A stretch of DNA of 64,000 bases, from positions 2,792,501 to 2,856,500 of the forward strand of contig NC_088311.1 in the NCBI RefSeq assembly GCF_910592395.1, read 5' to 3'. Origin of the DNA: Lineus longissimus (taxonomy: Eukaryota; Nemertea; Pilidiophora; Heteronemertea; Lineidae). Positions 35,801 to 50,800 of this stretch are shown in pieces. Below the pieces are notes generated by a model. The model saw only the letters and a list, made by a program, of their open reading frames with translations. It did no database searches and had not been told where the DNA came from. Numbering within the stretch: position 1 is the first letter of the stretch; each line of letters opens with the position of its first letter. The position numbers and the translations under genes were made by a program.

Positions 35801-38800
35801 TCAAGTGCTTCACATTAGAGCAGCATCAGTCACCGTGTCAAGCATGGGTGATGAAGACCAGCAAAATTAAAGGACCAGGAACCGGTCATCTTCAGCTTGA
35901 GTTAAGGTGGATTATCAATTATACCATTCTTCAAATAATCGCTTGTCCAAATGTGTTGAAATGGATACCGTTGGACAAAGCGTTTTGCACCTACAGAGCC
36001 AAAAGTGCGAAAAAGGTGGAGAGAAGGACGAGTAGTTTGGCATGAATTAAAGTTTCTCTCGAGATTTTGAGCAATTTTTCAGCAACGTTTAGCACAAAGT
36101 TTAAAATAAACCTATGGGTGCCAAATAAACCTCAAGCACCCTGTTTATGTAAGGGATTGAGTGACAATTGTGCAAAAAATACAACCTCGAACGAATATTT
36201 TTGTAAAATTTTCAGTAACATTTGGAACAGGCTGGCTGAAAATAGACTCTTTAAAAATAACATAAATTTGAAGCTGCATTCCTTGGTACATTGTCAATCA
36301 ACTCTGAATGGGATCCTGGTTAGAAATGAACGGAGTCATAAAAAGATCAAGTTGAGTGGACAGAGATTTGATAGACAACTGTCACTGAGAGTTTAAACTG
36401 ACACCTCTTTGGATTGATGGGCATGGCAATGACACCGAACTGCTTGTGGCTATTTCGTGAAGTGCCAGCATGACTGATGCTTATGCACATAAACGTGCAA
36501 GTTAGCATTGGAAGATACTCCGAGTCTGTGCTTTGTCTTACTTTTCTCTAACGGTCTAGGGGTTAAACTATCTATTAAATTATCTCATCTCAGTAAAGTA
36601 ACGCTAATGCGTGAAACCTTTTTATCAATCAAGCTAAGTAGATGATGGGAAAAGCTCCAACATTCTTCGTAGAAACGAGAAGAAATTTGTACCCGCCCGC
36701 AAACCACACTCTAAGCTGGAATTCCTTCACATTATAAAGATATCAGAGTCTGTCTGAGCTGACAGGTAGGACCACAGGTTAAGATGCTTCCGTAAAAATA
36801 TCCCCCTCGTTTGATACATGTAACTAAACCCTGTAGCTGTACTTCAATCTATCCAATTCCCATCTTTTTTGCACTTTCATAATTTTTTTTTTCGGTGGAT
36901 TTAAATCCTTTATACTGAAGACATAATAGTCATGACATGTTCATAGATGAATGAATGATAAAAGTCCATTTTTCTTAACAAATGATTGGCTTTGTAGAAC
37001 ATTGTGTACATTCGAGCACTGTCGCGTCTCAAGGAGGAGGAAAAAACCGACTCACCTGCACCAAATGCAAATAAGAAGCTTTTGTCTGGATAAGACGTCA
37101 ATAATTCTTTGACTCGGTCAGCCATACGTTTGTTCCGCCGATAGATCAACTCCTCACGGAAATACTGATCGATCTTTCTGGCCGTTTCTAAGTCCTGAGA
37201 TGGCAATGATATGTTCACGAGTATTTTAGGAATTTGAGCAGTATCGTGGTTGAAGATAGCGGTATTTAAATCACCACAATTATAATGTTTTATGAGGTCT
37301 TCGGTTGTGTACGACATTGGGGTTGAGCCGAGCCGATGGAATTCATGTTGGAATAACGTCTGATTTAACGCAAAGAGAACCTGAAAATACACAAAAGAGG
37401 AAGTTGTCAATATTCGCATCAGAATACTGGAAGTTGTCATTGTACCCTTTTAGAGGACCCGCAAACGAGTTGTTGTTGCTACAGCCTACAATGCGTGGGT
37501 TCGACTCTAAGCCAAGTTACTGCTTGGTTGTCCTTCGAAGGGGCCACATTAAACATTTATCTGTAATAAGTTACAAGCTTCCAAGCTTCCACCCACTACT
37601 GGCTTTTACAGAACAGTACACATTTTTGTTAACGTTAGATCAGAAGTCACCCGGCCAAATGATGATGATCTTGCACATGGTTGAGCCAAATTACAAACGG
37701 AAGCCGTTTTTCTCGCTAACTGCACAAAGAACTTTTATAACTTTAGTCAACATACATGCAAATTAAATGGTTAATTAATCAGGTTTTATTCGATATGTGA
37801 CAGACTGTCTGGACATGGGACCAAATCTTTCAGCCCGTCAAATTGGCTGGAAGAATTTGAGACAAGCTTTTTGATTTGACCAGCTGAGTGTAAATTCATA
37901 ATCTGTTATGGAGCCACGACTGTGGTGACATCGGCTGTTCTCACATGAAAGTGAGACCGGATTTCCCCCAAGGAGGCATTTTCATAGGCTTCCCTGGGTT
38001 TACTGGTGAGAATTGAAGGCGTCTGAATCACATTGATCCTGATATAAGTGTGATCTGTTCAAAAGTTGTTAGACACACGAACTGACACTGACCTGACCTT
38101 GCCCAATTATTTGGGAAGGTCATCCTGACCACTCTCGGTACCACCTCTGTGTGTAATAAAATTCATGGTAAATTATTATTCATGTTATGAAACTTCCATG
38201 ATGTTGCCTTATTCCGTAAAGAGTTTAACCCGTCTATTTCTAAAACATATACTAACAAGCTGTGTTAATCTTGGTCAATATCTCAGAATTCTTGACAGGA
38301 TAAGCAAGTGGATGTAAACACTACTGTCAATGAGGGCAAACCCAATGCCTTAGCAAACACACCTTAAATCTTCCCTATTCATTCAGCAGTTTACAGGAAA
38401 TGTTCAACCGTATAGTGCTCTATAGATGTAAACACTAGTATGCCCCGAACTACAAATCAGGAAATGAAAAAAAAATTGATTGAGGAATTGATCAATTTTG
38501 ACACTATTGTGCAACAACTCCATGATTTTGTTACCGTCAGCCTCATTTTTTAACAAAGGACTGAACTGCAAGGATTTATTAAACAAGTCCCATCTCGACT
38601 CATATCCTGAATTCGGCTAAGACATGTGTGTCTATCTCGAAAACCCCTGTCCATTTGCTTGGTCTATCCTGACATACCGAAAAAGACCATTCCCTCTCTG
38701 TAAGGAATGATAATGGTAACATAACCATCCAATTAATTCAAGTATTTCTTATATATTTATTAATAAATATATTGACATAGACCGTGTGAATCTCTTGACA

Positions 38801-41800
38801 CATTTCCCCCCTCGGAAAGTGGACAAACCATCCATGGGCTGAGAGTACCGTTATTTGTTTAGGAATTCTATAGATATAGCAAGTGAATTGAGGTTAAGTT
38901 AAGCAATGGTACTCCAACAACACTTTGATCTCAGGCACCATCAATGCATTCAACATAAACTTGCTAAAATGATACGTGCATTATCTGTACATCGAAGCAT
39001 TTATCCATACAGATTTTGGAAAAATTTAAACTGACACAAACAATCGACAATTTGCACTCAGACTGTAATGAAGTAAGAAGAAGATCTACAGTTTCTCAGC
39101 GGGGCCCGCTCGTTGGCGGCAATCGGAACTATATCATGGTCTGTGGAACCAGGGAGGGGTTCATGAGACTTTCAAAGAACATTTGTTCCGTTATCATCGT
39201 TAATGCCTTTTCAAAGGGACATTTTAATTTTTTTAGATTTTGGACTTTCTAATTACTGTCTGACATAATTAGCTTAAAATCAACAGAGGAATTTCCTAAT
39301 GATAGTTTACCATCTTTTTACTTATTTTGATTCCAAGCAGCACGTTTTGTAAACTATGAACCAAATGTACTGGATAATGAATTGACAACACGTGCAGCAA
39401 GCAATTCGGGACCATTTCATTCATGCTCGCTTTGATACCAACTGAGGTGCAGGAAGTAAAGGGGCATTTAATTGTATTGAGCAGACGATATTCCCTTTAA
39501 CTGAGTGTATGCAGTGAGCCCACACCTTCCAGGCCTACTTGGAGTATTACGTCTTCCTTCCCTCTTCAGACTTTGGAGATGGGCTAGCATGGCCTTCACA
39601 ACAACACAAGTTTTGACATCTGGCAAAGTAGACTTGTTATGATTATTGTGTTCATGAAGAAAGTCTGGTATTTTCGTTATTTATTTTGCTTTGGGCACTA
39701 TTTACAAATGATACATCCACATAACATGCCAAATTATCAACAGAAATGATCTATGATAAAAATACATGTAGGCCTATCCCATACACACAGGGATATGTAG
39801 TGTTATCAAGTGTACATATCTTAACAGCAACATCAAAGCTATATTTTTCTTGTTACTTTCATCAACAGGTCTGTTACAAGTATAAGTCCGACATCTCGTG
39901 ATCATCATGTCCAGAACTAGGTTTATAATGTCTTATCAAGGGTATGCAGCAATACGGAAGAAAGTAATCTATCAGCCGATGTAAGGGTTTAGCAGCAGTG
40001 AAGTCATCTATAGGCAGAGTACTCTTGAGCCTCACCTCTGTCAATACACCTATTCTTGATTAATGTTGATCTGAGTTAAACCAGCCGCCAAATCTGATCA
40101 AATATCATATCCTCACATTGCCACAAACAAAAGGTTTTTCAACTGTCTACTGGGATTTTACAAATTACACCTAATCAATTCCTCTGTCTATCAGCAAAGG
40201 CACCAGTTCAAAGATTACAACTTTAGTGCTACCTTTTCTAAATCATCTGTGCCGCTTCCAACCTCCCATCATCCGCACACTAAATTAGGCCAATAAACTC
40301 AAATGTCCCACCCACCTATGTCATCTTCTCTTACAGACACCTCTTTGATGAAATGATGATCTGTAAACCATTGATCGAATATCGAATCCCTCATTCGTCA
40401 CAAACAATGGTTCCTCTACTGTCCACAGGACTCTCCGAGTAACGACCGTCTACCAGTTAAGATTGGCCACTTTGGCAGATGCAACATGGGGAGAAAGAAT
40501 GAGACAGTATCCTGTATCTTAGATAACGATCAATCAATAACTGATATGAAGCTGACAAGTTCACAAGGATCTAATGTTCCAGCGACACCTGGATCATCCC
40601 ACATCTTGTCAAGATTTTGAGAGGTGAACTGCAGGACAAAAGTGCAGGTACTGAAGTGTCAAAGCTTGAGAAGATGATGTTTGAAACGGCTCAGTTAAGA
40701 TATATTCTTCAACAATGACGTATTAGCATGGTAAATTTTGTTGAAGACTTGACCAATACTTCTTCCCTAAATGTAGAGTGCGGCAGATCGAACCTATTTT
40801 AATTGGCTAGTTAAAGCCTTGCATCAAATATCAAGGTTGTAAAAAAACAAAAACATGTTGCTCTCTTGTCATACTAAAGATTTAAACAGGCAAAGAGTTG
40901 ACCAAGTTATTGTAGCAGTATAAAAGTAAAGAGACATACAGTTCTTCATCAGCCAAGAAAATACTTTTGAAATTGATACCCTTCAGACTTTAGGTTTAAA
41001 AGATCTGTTGGACACTATCATCACATGGAATCACTTCCCTTTGCTGCTGTTCGATGATCTTTGTACCACCTTTGATTTCGAAGATAAAAGTCAAAGATGT
41101 TATTGATGTACCAGCAGGAAAACTTAACACTTCCGATTTCAAAACTACTCAGAATTGGCTTTCCAATTAATAGTTTGAAATTGGATCAAAGGTGAAATGT
41201 GTTTGTCAGCATAGCAGTTGAAATCTTTGATATCCATCTGAGTTAAAAGTATAGACTTTACGATCTCCTTTGTCATGGGGTATCTCTTTCTTTGACTGCA
41301 AGGCGATCAGATAACAATATTCAGTTATACTTGTATCAAGCCTTTGATACTGTTGATTACTTGTTGGGTGTGTTTGATCTTTCCTTAAGTTTATCTTGAT
41401 AATTGTCTGGCTGGAGGTAAACGCTTTGACCAGTACGACATCAAAGTAATGAATCGCTTTAGACAAAACTTGAAAACTTTTGACACTTCAACAAGAAAGG
41501 CAACAAGAAAGGCAAACTTTCAAGAGGCAGGGTATAACAGTTGATTTCTATTGCTCTGTGATGGGTAAAGTTAGTTGATTGATGTGGACAATCAGGATGT
41601 CCCTCTTGGCTCGTTGCAGCGTCCCTGATGACCTCATGAATCAGGATCACCAACTATGTAACGGAACAATAAATTGTTATTGACGAAACTCATACAAATA
41701 GGATCAAAGTCCCAGAATGAATTCTTTAATCTTTTAGCACCAGATGAAGATATATACGTACACCATTCCTGATAAACCTTTTTGTTTTAAACCATACGTA

Positions 41801-44800
41801 GAATTCGACTGTGGGCTTTCAAAGATGATTGTGCGATACAATGTAATATGAGCTGAAACAAATCACTGACTTTACTCAAATAGCTTATGCCTGATCTATT
41901 CATTTTGTCAGCATCAGTGCCACAGTGATGATCAAGTTGGGAATATGCATTTCCAAGTATTACCATCTCTCGCTTAACAACTTTTAAGTTGTTAAAACTT
42001 TATTATTGAAAAAAATTGCAGAAAATCTTGACATTAGTGTGTAGATCTAAGATTTTACTCCCAACTGATATCTTTTTTCTTCTTTCACTCAAGGTGGTAT
42101 TTCCGTGTCATTTTTTCACACCAATTACGTCCCAGTAGATCCGTTGTCAGCACGAGTAAAAGTTTGTGACAGCTATTCACCACATCAGGCATTGCCAGCT
42201 CAGAGACATGGGTGAAATATGCATGTAACAATAAACCTCTCATCGACAATTATAACATTCTTTAACAGTTTGCTTTCCTTTGACAAGAAAAGGAACAATT
42301 CTCAACTTCTTGTGCGGTAACTTCCTGGGGTTGTCTATCAGAAGGTCAAACTAAAGATACAGCAATGGAAGAGATAAGCAGAAAATATGATTGATCACTG
42401 CAGGACTGTTCCATGAAGATCTGACAAGCTGTGGTCGTCATACTAGCAAAATACCACCAAGAAGTTGGACAGTGTATGAATAGTGAGAGGAGTCGGTCCA
42501 TGAAGAGTTATTGATAATCAGAGTATTTTTGAGGGGCTACACATGCATTAAAATAAAGGCTTTGTTGTTCAATGTAGACGTGACAACTCGTGGTCACCTT
42601 CCTTTGCGAAATACCACCAAGAAGTTGAAAAAAAGTATGAAAGCGAGTCGGGCCATGAAGAATTGATTTTTGAGTGACTATCCATACATTGAAATAAAGG
42701 CTCCTTGTTTCATGATGGTGATTCCTCATACTTCATTTCTTCGAAATCATACAAAACGACGTTTGGGAGAAATGAAAAATTATCACCATTGAAAAATTTG
42801 AAGCAAAACGTCTTAGGAACTTGATTATGAAATTACTGCTATAGTAGATTTTAATCATTTCCTGAAATACTCACGTAAGATGCAACTGCTTCAGCAGTAG
42901 AGACCCTCGAGAAATTCCAAATATTTCTCCCCAGTGCATGATACGGATGCATCTCCATTCAGGGGCTGGACACATTTGATAGGTTACAAGCGAAGATGAT
43001 CACGGAATTCAATACAAAATCTACGACCTTTGTAGCCGGTGATTACCACAACAGAATGCAATGAATAGCGGTTACTCTTTATCTGCGATTTGAGAGGACA
43101 GTTAATGACAGTTTGAGAGGTTGGTGGGCTACTGAGGGTAAATATTTATATTTGGCTTCAAACGGAACGTCACTCGCAAGGTCAGCGGCAGTAAATATTA
43201 TAACTGGTCTTCATACCTGCCATGGACATAGAAGTCGCCAATACAGACATAACTATAGATTATTTTTATATTTGCAATAAGTTTCTGGTTCAAGAATCGA
43301 TGCTAAGAATATTTGAAATCCGACCCACCATTGCCCTGTTGGCTCATAAATCTTAGAAGTCCCAAACTTTTCTCTTCATCTTCTTAACAGCATTAACTAG
43401 GTTTGACCAAAGACTGACCATCTAAGGTCTTATACTCGTGCCACCCTGTCCACTGCCGTCTGATCCTTTTGACTCTGGCACAAGACAGCGTAATGGTCAA
43501 AGGCTTGGTGACATTGAAGGGAGAGTACAAAGTCTCTAATTAGGTATTACTTGCCAGTTTTGAAAGGATCAAAGAGTGACTGAGCAATGATGCTGCAGGA
43601 ATATCACAAAGTTGAAAACGTTTGAAGACATCTCCACAAAATTCAAAATCAAATCACTTTAAACTGAGCAGAGGCTTCTCAGATTAGTGACCTTTTCTGG
43701 AGAAACATGGCCTTTCATGGAAAAATTGCTTACAAAACTACATGTTTTTAACCATAGATGCCTATTCAGAAGATGAAATAAATGAATTTGTGTCTTCCAC
43801 CATAACAGGAAAAGAACCCCCATGACCCAAAAGAAGAATTCAGCTATATAGTAAAACAGATAATTGGTACTCGTTCAAATGCCAATTCCAATCTCATCAT
43901 AGCATTGCATTTTGTGTAAAGTGGCTTCTAATTGACTGCATCATCATGTAGAATTTCTAATGGTCACCCAGCAGGTATAACAGGTTGACATGGTCAATTT
44001 ACAAAGAACCAAACCAATTTTCGACCCTACCATCAAGGCCTCCTCACTGCTCAGTCCATTTCGTGGAAACAAAAGCGTAGACTTGAAAAATTTACTTAGT
44101 TTTGAAAGAAACAATCATTGAAGTGGTTAGGACTTAGGTTTTCGAGAACACTCCTGCTGATTGAACGTTTACAATAATTGGCTGAAATTACACTACAATT
44201 TTCGTCAAAATGTCTTTCAGCCATTTCCCAAGTGTAAAGAATTAGCAATGAGGGATTGACCAAAAATCTACTGTTGACATGAACTGGAACACGACTTTCA
44301 CAATTCTACATGGTCAATTTTGTCGCCTTTGAGTTAATTGATAAGTTGGAACTACAGAAAACCTCCCCATCCTTGTACAAAAACCATACGCTGGGAGGTA
44401 GCCACGTGATTTATCTGCATAATTGATTTATAACACTCCAATCGTATTCCAAAAAGAAACCTAGCTTCCTGATTCGCCGACCCATGCCAGAGCTGAAGGT
44501 TAGCGTCATGACAACGCCAATCACGATCGACAATCTGACCTTGCGCTGTTCACGTGTTCGTGTTTCCCGGAATCTGGAACGAGTCGTGCCCCTGTCGAAT
44601 GACGTCAGTAGTTGGGGTTTTACAAATTTCTGGTCACGTGACTGACAATCATGTTTTTAGGTGATATGAGCAATCAGGAGAAAGCGTGACAAAGGAACAA
44701 TCACGTTTTTTCGTGTTGGCCCCGACTGAAGTATAATAGAGAAGCGCAAGGTGCCACTTTTGCTGTGAAAAGAACAGAAAATTAAGGAATACCAATATGG

Positions 44801-47800
44801 CATGTTGAAGGCTGTGACATCGCGAGTTTCTAGCAAAAAGCGTTGTGTGCAAGTTAGGATGATACTTCATCTTGATCGACTACGTATTGGAATTGCTGAT
44901 TTTTATCTGTTCTTATTACTTTGTTTTCCTAGCCTAATAAGTGAAACCAGAGGTCAGATATTTTTTCTGTCAATTAATCAGGTTGCTAGTTATCGTGTTT
45001 ATTGTTACCATGGTATGTAAAAATCTAATTCCTTGCTAGTTACAGCCAAATGGTATGCTTTGAAGAGGTATTGGTGTTGATGTTCCCTTCTTGTATAAGC
45101 ATCAGGTATATTTCGACTGGGGCTGGGGTATGTTAAGGATGCTTAGACATGTAATAATAATGTTAATCCAGTTGTATCAAGGTAGCAGGAAGGGGTGGGC
45201 GTTTGTGGTTTCTGAGTGTGAGGGGGTATAGTGGTGTCTGTTGACTGTGCTTTAAGAGAGACTGGCATGTGCTTTAAGAGAGAGTATTAAAGCACAGTCA
45301 ACAGACATGTGGTTTCAGTAATAGGTCTTTTATTGTATTCTCTTGATTACAGCGGCCGCCTCAGCGCCACCACGCGGGGCCTAATGGTATTAGGCAGGCA
45401 AGAGAGCCCTGGAAGTAATCGATGAGCTAGAAGTTGCAACTACGACAAAATTCATCTGGTATCAAAAGGAACGCAGTTGGGGTAGTACATGACGTCATTT
45501 TGAAAAACCTCCCTCTAGCATTTAGGATTTAGTGATCACCTAGCTTCGTGCGATATGCACCATTCTGGGAAAACTCAATGGGAAGTATGCTCATTAGCCC
45601 CTGCGCGAGGTAATCTTGCGCAGTGTTGCTTCTGCCCACATACATCGTGCTGGAAAACGTCTCGTACAAAGAAGGTCTGGCATGCACCAGACTAATAAGG
45701 AACTGAACGATTACCTACTTTGTCAAGAACAACAACAGACTGTATTAGCAAATAAGGGGATAACTAAACCAAGTCCAAGACTATGGTGTTTTTAAAAGAG
45801 GCCTGGTGCTTTTTGGATTAGCAAGATGGGCAAAATTTTGCTTATCGAACAGAAGCATGCACGATGAAATTGACCTTGATACCAAATCAGCATCACAATT
45901 AGCATGGTTCTGCATGTCATGCTTTTAAAAATGACCTTGCACACCTATCCCTGACCCATCTCTCCATTCATCCTTTGCCGGAAGTGCTAATTGTTGAGTA
46001 ATTTTGACCACAATATACTCTGGAGTCTGTTTATGCAAAGACTCCATTGGAAGCTTTTAGTAGCATTCCTCAGCTAATGGCATTCTTTATAACTGTGATC
46101 TACACAGTCATCTGCTTGTGGGCCAACAACCATCTTTCTCTCTTATTATCGCAGCAGGGGAGACACTGGGTGAAATAAGCTAAACATCACCAGGAGCTCT
46201 TCCTTTACCAGTAACATACTCGACGTTTACACACAAGTTCCAACACAAACATATGCCTTCGTCAAAGCTTGGGAATCAACTGCTGAGGGATCATCGACGG
46301 AATTTTACAATCATACAGGCTTTTGAAATGCTTCCAGTTACTGAAACCATGGTGGTGCTGATGTTACTATGCACCAGCAGAAGACATGGAAGACACCATA
46401 CACTCAGTGCTGAAGACACCGAAGGAAAGTAGACCTTAAATGACCTAAGCCAAAGAATAACCTGCTGAGAGAAATTTGCAGTGTCTTGACTCTATTAAAG
46501 TTTATACCTTAGTCACAAAGAGCCGGTATCATTGGATATTTACCACAGCAATTTCATGTGCTAATTCCATCCTCTGGGTACTTTCAACAACAAAAACTGG
46601 CGAGTATTTGATCAAAGGAAGCTGATCACTTGCCAGAACTACGAACATATCACCAATCATTTTTACGGCTAAGACTCGTGAAGGGCCTTGCCAAAGATGA
46701 TGTTATGGTCGATTTGCCCCTCAGACCCTCTGAGCTGGTCGATATATCAAAGGTCAATACTTTATATGGATTGCAAATATTTACCCGTGATTGGCCAAGG
46801 TGTCGAAATGATATATGGAACACGTCAAGGTATGAACCAACGATCTACCTAGGAGTTGAATTCATATATCCTTCCTACAGGAGTTCATCTGACTCCAGCA
46901 ACCTTTGTACAAATGTCCGTGCAGCAATCGTATCGCTTTGAGAAATCGTTTTTGCTGTTGGAAAATGAAAAGGTGTCCATTCGAGGGGGAAGGTATCAGG
47001 TACACGCTGATACTTGCATTGGAACTGATCATCAAAGGAGACATCAGGAGCAATCAAAGGAACCTACAGACAATGGTCTGAATGAGATGATCAGATGATA
47101 CTCGAGGCATCTCAAACTTTCCGAAGATGTCAGTCAGATGCTTCAAAGTCAATCAACATCAATGCTTTGGTCATCTTTGTCTTGGCAATATCTAAGAAAA
47201 TGGCTCACGCACTTGAGGTTCTGAAGTTCGAAGTTGAAAAGTTTGATCAGCAATTTACCTCACAAGCCTAAGGTTGACTTATTCCCCAACAAAATGGTAA
47301 GAATTGACTTCGTCATACAGATGAGTATCATCAACAAGTAACTGAAGTTTGAAGTCATCACAAGTCGCATATGTACTCTAAATGTATCAATAGGTGTATG
47401 GTGCCCACTTGTCATTACCAACAATGAGATGTGATAGTTTGAATGAATGATCTGAAATTTTAATGGAAGACCTCCTGATTAATTCACTTTTCCAGATAAA
47501 CCTACTCGTTTTGCTTGATTTGGAATAGTTTCTGGACTTGGATTACCATATTTAGCAACAACAACAACAAAAAGCAAAAAGAAGAAAACGCTCCATTAAG
47601 TACGTCCTGAAAGCAACACATTTACTGCACACGTTGCTGTTGAATACTGATCAAACAGTAGAAGCTATTTGATCATCAATCGGACCAAAGGCTTGACATT
47701 TTCTTTGAAGTCTTTGACCGATTGCCGGATACAACAGCTCCAATTGACTTGACTGATACTGAAGGATCACTTGAGGGAAACAAGTGATCTTCAGCCTTCT

Positions 47801-50800
47801 AAAGGATGACACCTCTGATGTGGCAGGCACACAAGACATCTAACAGGTCCAGATGGCCAAAGACGAAACACCTGGTACGCTTCTGTATGTTCATAAAGGA
47901 TCAATTCCACCGGAGCGCTTTCCCGCTATCACCGCAAAACTGAACTTGGCTCTAGCGCATTTTTGGTAATTCAAATTACCTACTTTTGAAATATAGATTT
48001 TTATCTGCAGAAGTTATCTAAATCCAATGATTTTGTTACGAATTGACTGGAAATTGTTGCAAATTGCCTTTACTATCACTTATTTAGAGTATCGGCAAAC
48101 TCCAAGTATCACACCTAATAGAAAGCTTTTACCGCTCATCCCGCTGATGAGCATGCAAAGGAAGCCTTGGGTTAAGCGGTTATTAGCAACATACATCATG
48201 AGAAGAGGATGACATCTTAACAATGTTAAAAGCATCTGCTCCGTTCAGGCAGATGCTAAGTACACTCCTAGTTAAACAGACAGGTGGACTGCCACCTGAG
48301 TTGCACAAAAACTATCCTCTACTCTTGCAATGGCTATCCTTCAACTTACTGAGAAGCAACTGTAGGATCTTGGAACAGATTTTCAACACCTAACATCCTC
48401 AATTCACAACATTGAAAATGTTCATCAATTTGGAATATTTCCACCAAACATGCAAAATTTCCTTAGGGAGTACTGAACTGGTAACATACCCATGCCATCT
48501 CAGTCACAGGGGCCTCCCGCTATTTGTGAAAGTCATCAATCATGTTAGTTCCCTGTATAAAGGGTAACCCATTGACAGTGGCTGTCACTTCCGACACTGT
48601 CTCATCATGACTGTCCTTCCTCCAAATCCTGTCTCTCAATAGCCAACTCAACAGGCTCGACACTCTTGAAAAGAACCTGCGGTGATTTTGATCATCACTC
48701 ATTCTTTGGTATTTTCCGCAATCTTATTGTAGTGGGAGGGATTTTGTAGAAACCTGATGTCATCTGCATGTTTTCTGTACAAGACGACTCCAACCTGCTG
48801 AGTTGAGGACTCACTTGTTTCACAGGGGAGAGGGCTGTGTAGGACAAACGGAAACGTTTTAATGTATAAGATTCACATTAGTGAGGTTTTCAGTGCCAAA
48901 AGCAATACCAGTAGAATTGGAAATGGAATATGCGATTAACCAAAACTATTGATCCCAAGTTTAATTCGGCACAAAAAATTTTCAACTGGATCAATATAGG
49001 AGCAGTCGGAAGAAAATGACATTGACATGCTGCGATGTCTGGACAGGCTCGCGTATTGTTGTAGTTAACTGTGCAACCTCTTCCTGTCTTATCGCAGATC
49101 ACAACGTCAGTTTCAGGAAGGAAGAAGATCCATCATGGTGTACAATAGAATCTCAGGAGTCGGTGTAAATCAAAAGCGTTGTCATAAGATTTGTATCTCA
49201 TAGTTATGTAATCATGAAACAGAGACCCCCAAAATGAAATTCATCCACAGCAGGTCCAGCAAAGAATTGAAACCTGGGTCAGGCATTCAATATATATTGG
49301 TGTTCAAGAGTTACTTATCTTCAAGATGCAACAAGTTATGTGAAGTCACTAAAGTCCATGATTTCCTCAGATTTGGACATAAAAAGGTTGTTGTCTCAGT
49401 CACCATTTTAACACCGAGCGAAGGAATTTCAAAGACCTTTGTAAGATAAATGCACTTCGAATTCTTAGCGTCATGTTGTTGGACGTCATGTTTTGTAAAC
49501 ATTTGGTTAAGCCCGACAATATCAATGGATTATAATGAAAATAGTTTAAAGCTCCCAAGTTGGTCAGAAAGCCGTGCCTAAAATCGAGTTGAAACTTTTG
49601 CAAGTATACGAGAACATGTTCAATAAATTTAAATACATGACGCCGACAATAGTTGGGTTGAGTGAAAGTCATGTACGGTCAGATTTTACAAAGAAAATCA
49701 ATTATCCACAGCACACTCTAGAATTTGGAGGAAATATCCCCACACTTGAACTAGCTTAGGGTTTAGCAGTTAGCACGAGGTTCCCTTGTCATTGGTCGTG
49801 GTTCTGGGAAAGGGCTATGAGGAACAGAACAGAAAATGCCTATTTGACAAAGAAAGGGGATCTGGGGTGGAGTTGGGGCACTTGAGATATAAAAAGGGTA
49901 TTCTAAATGTTCAAAAAAGTATGTTTCCTGTTAGTATTTCTGAAATGCATGGGTATTGTTCCTTTTGGAAAACAAAATAATCAGTCCAATGCAAAGAGCT
50001 TTTCAAGGTGACACTTCTGTGTGTGTCCAGGTACTGCAACTTTATTTTTCACCTATCTACGACTTTCTGAAAATTCAAGTCAGAGTTGCCATATGATTTG
50101 CAATACAACTCACACACACATTGCCAAAGTAATATTCCAACCAAACAGAACAATATTTCAGGAGAGGGGTCATTCACAGACTCATTGTAACAAGGGTTAA
50201 GGTTTAACAGGATTTGTCTTTCCTCTGGGTGTTTGGACAGAAATGGGATGCATTAACCAAACATCAAAGGTTTACTAAGTATCAGCATGTTTACAGGCCA
50301 TTAAGACCATTATTGCTGTTGTTTAATGCATTCTTTAGTATACCACCCATCTCACCTGTCTAAACACTAAAAAGCAGTGTATCAACAACAAGATGCCATT
50401 TACAAAACATTTGTAGCAAATTTGGTTGGATATGAATTAACGTATTGTAAGTTCGTAACTAATTGTAAGCTGAGTGGGAAAAAGCTATTGACTACACTCA
50501 GTACTCCGCTCCATTCCATAGGAACACAATCCAAGGTATTCATGTGATTCTGAAACACCTTTTCAAATGTCTCTCATCAAATCCACTAGAATATCTCATA
50601 GTCAATTGTACCTCTAAACTTCTCTCTTGCAACTTTTCAGTTTCAACAATGCTGTTCTAACCGGGTTTGCGGAGTCTGGCACACATTAGCCATTGTGTTG
50701 AACACTTGTGTATCATCAACATTTGTGAATTCTGCCTCTATGGGATGGGGACTTGTGACAGGGATGATCAAGGTACAGGTGATGGAGAGTCCTTTGCATC

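Noticed and set aside
35671-36396. Two plus-strand frames of 124 and 109 codons in a TIKI intron
   Set aside because: No domain, no neighbouring splice pattern, composition typical of non-coding AT-rich DNA.
37440-37520. tRNA gene suggested by a B-box-like GGTTCGACTC at about 37499
   Set aside because: No A box, acceptor stem or cloverleaf arms could be built around it.
46630-47100. Plus-strand frames of 80-103 codons in the large TIKI intron
   Set aside because: Overlapping frames on both strands are open by chance; no recognisable motif or splice context.
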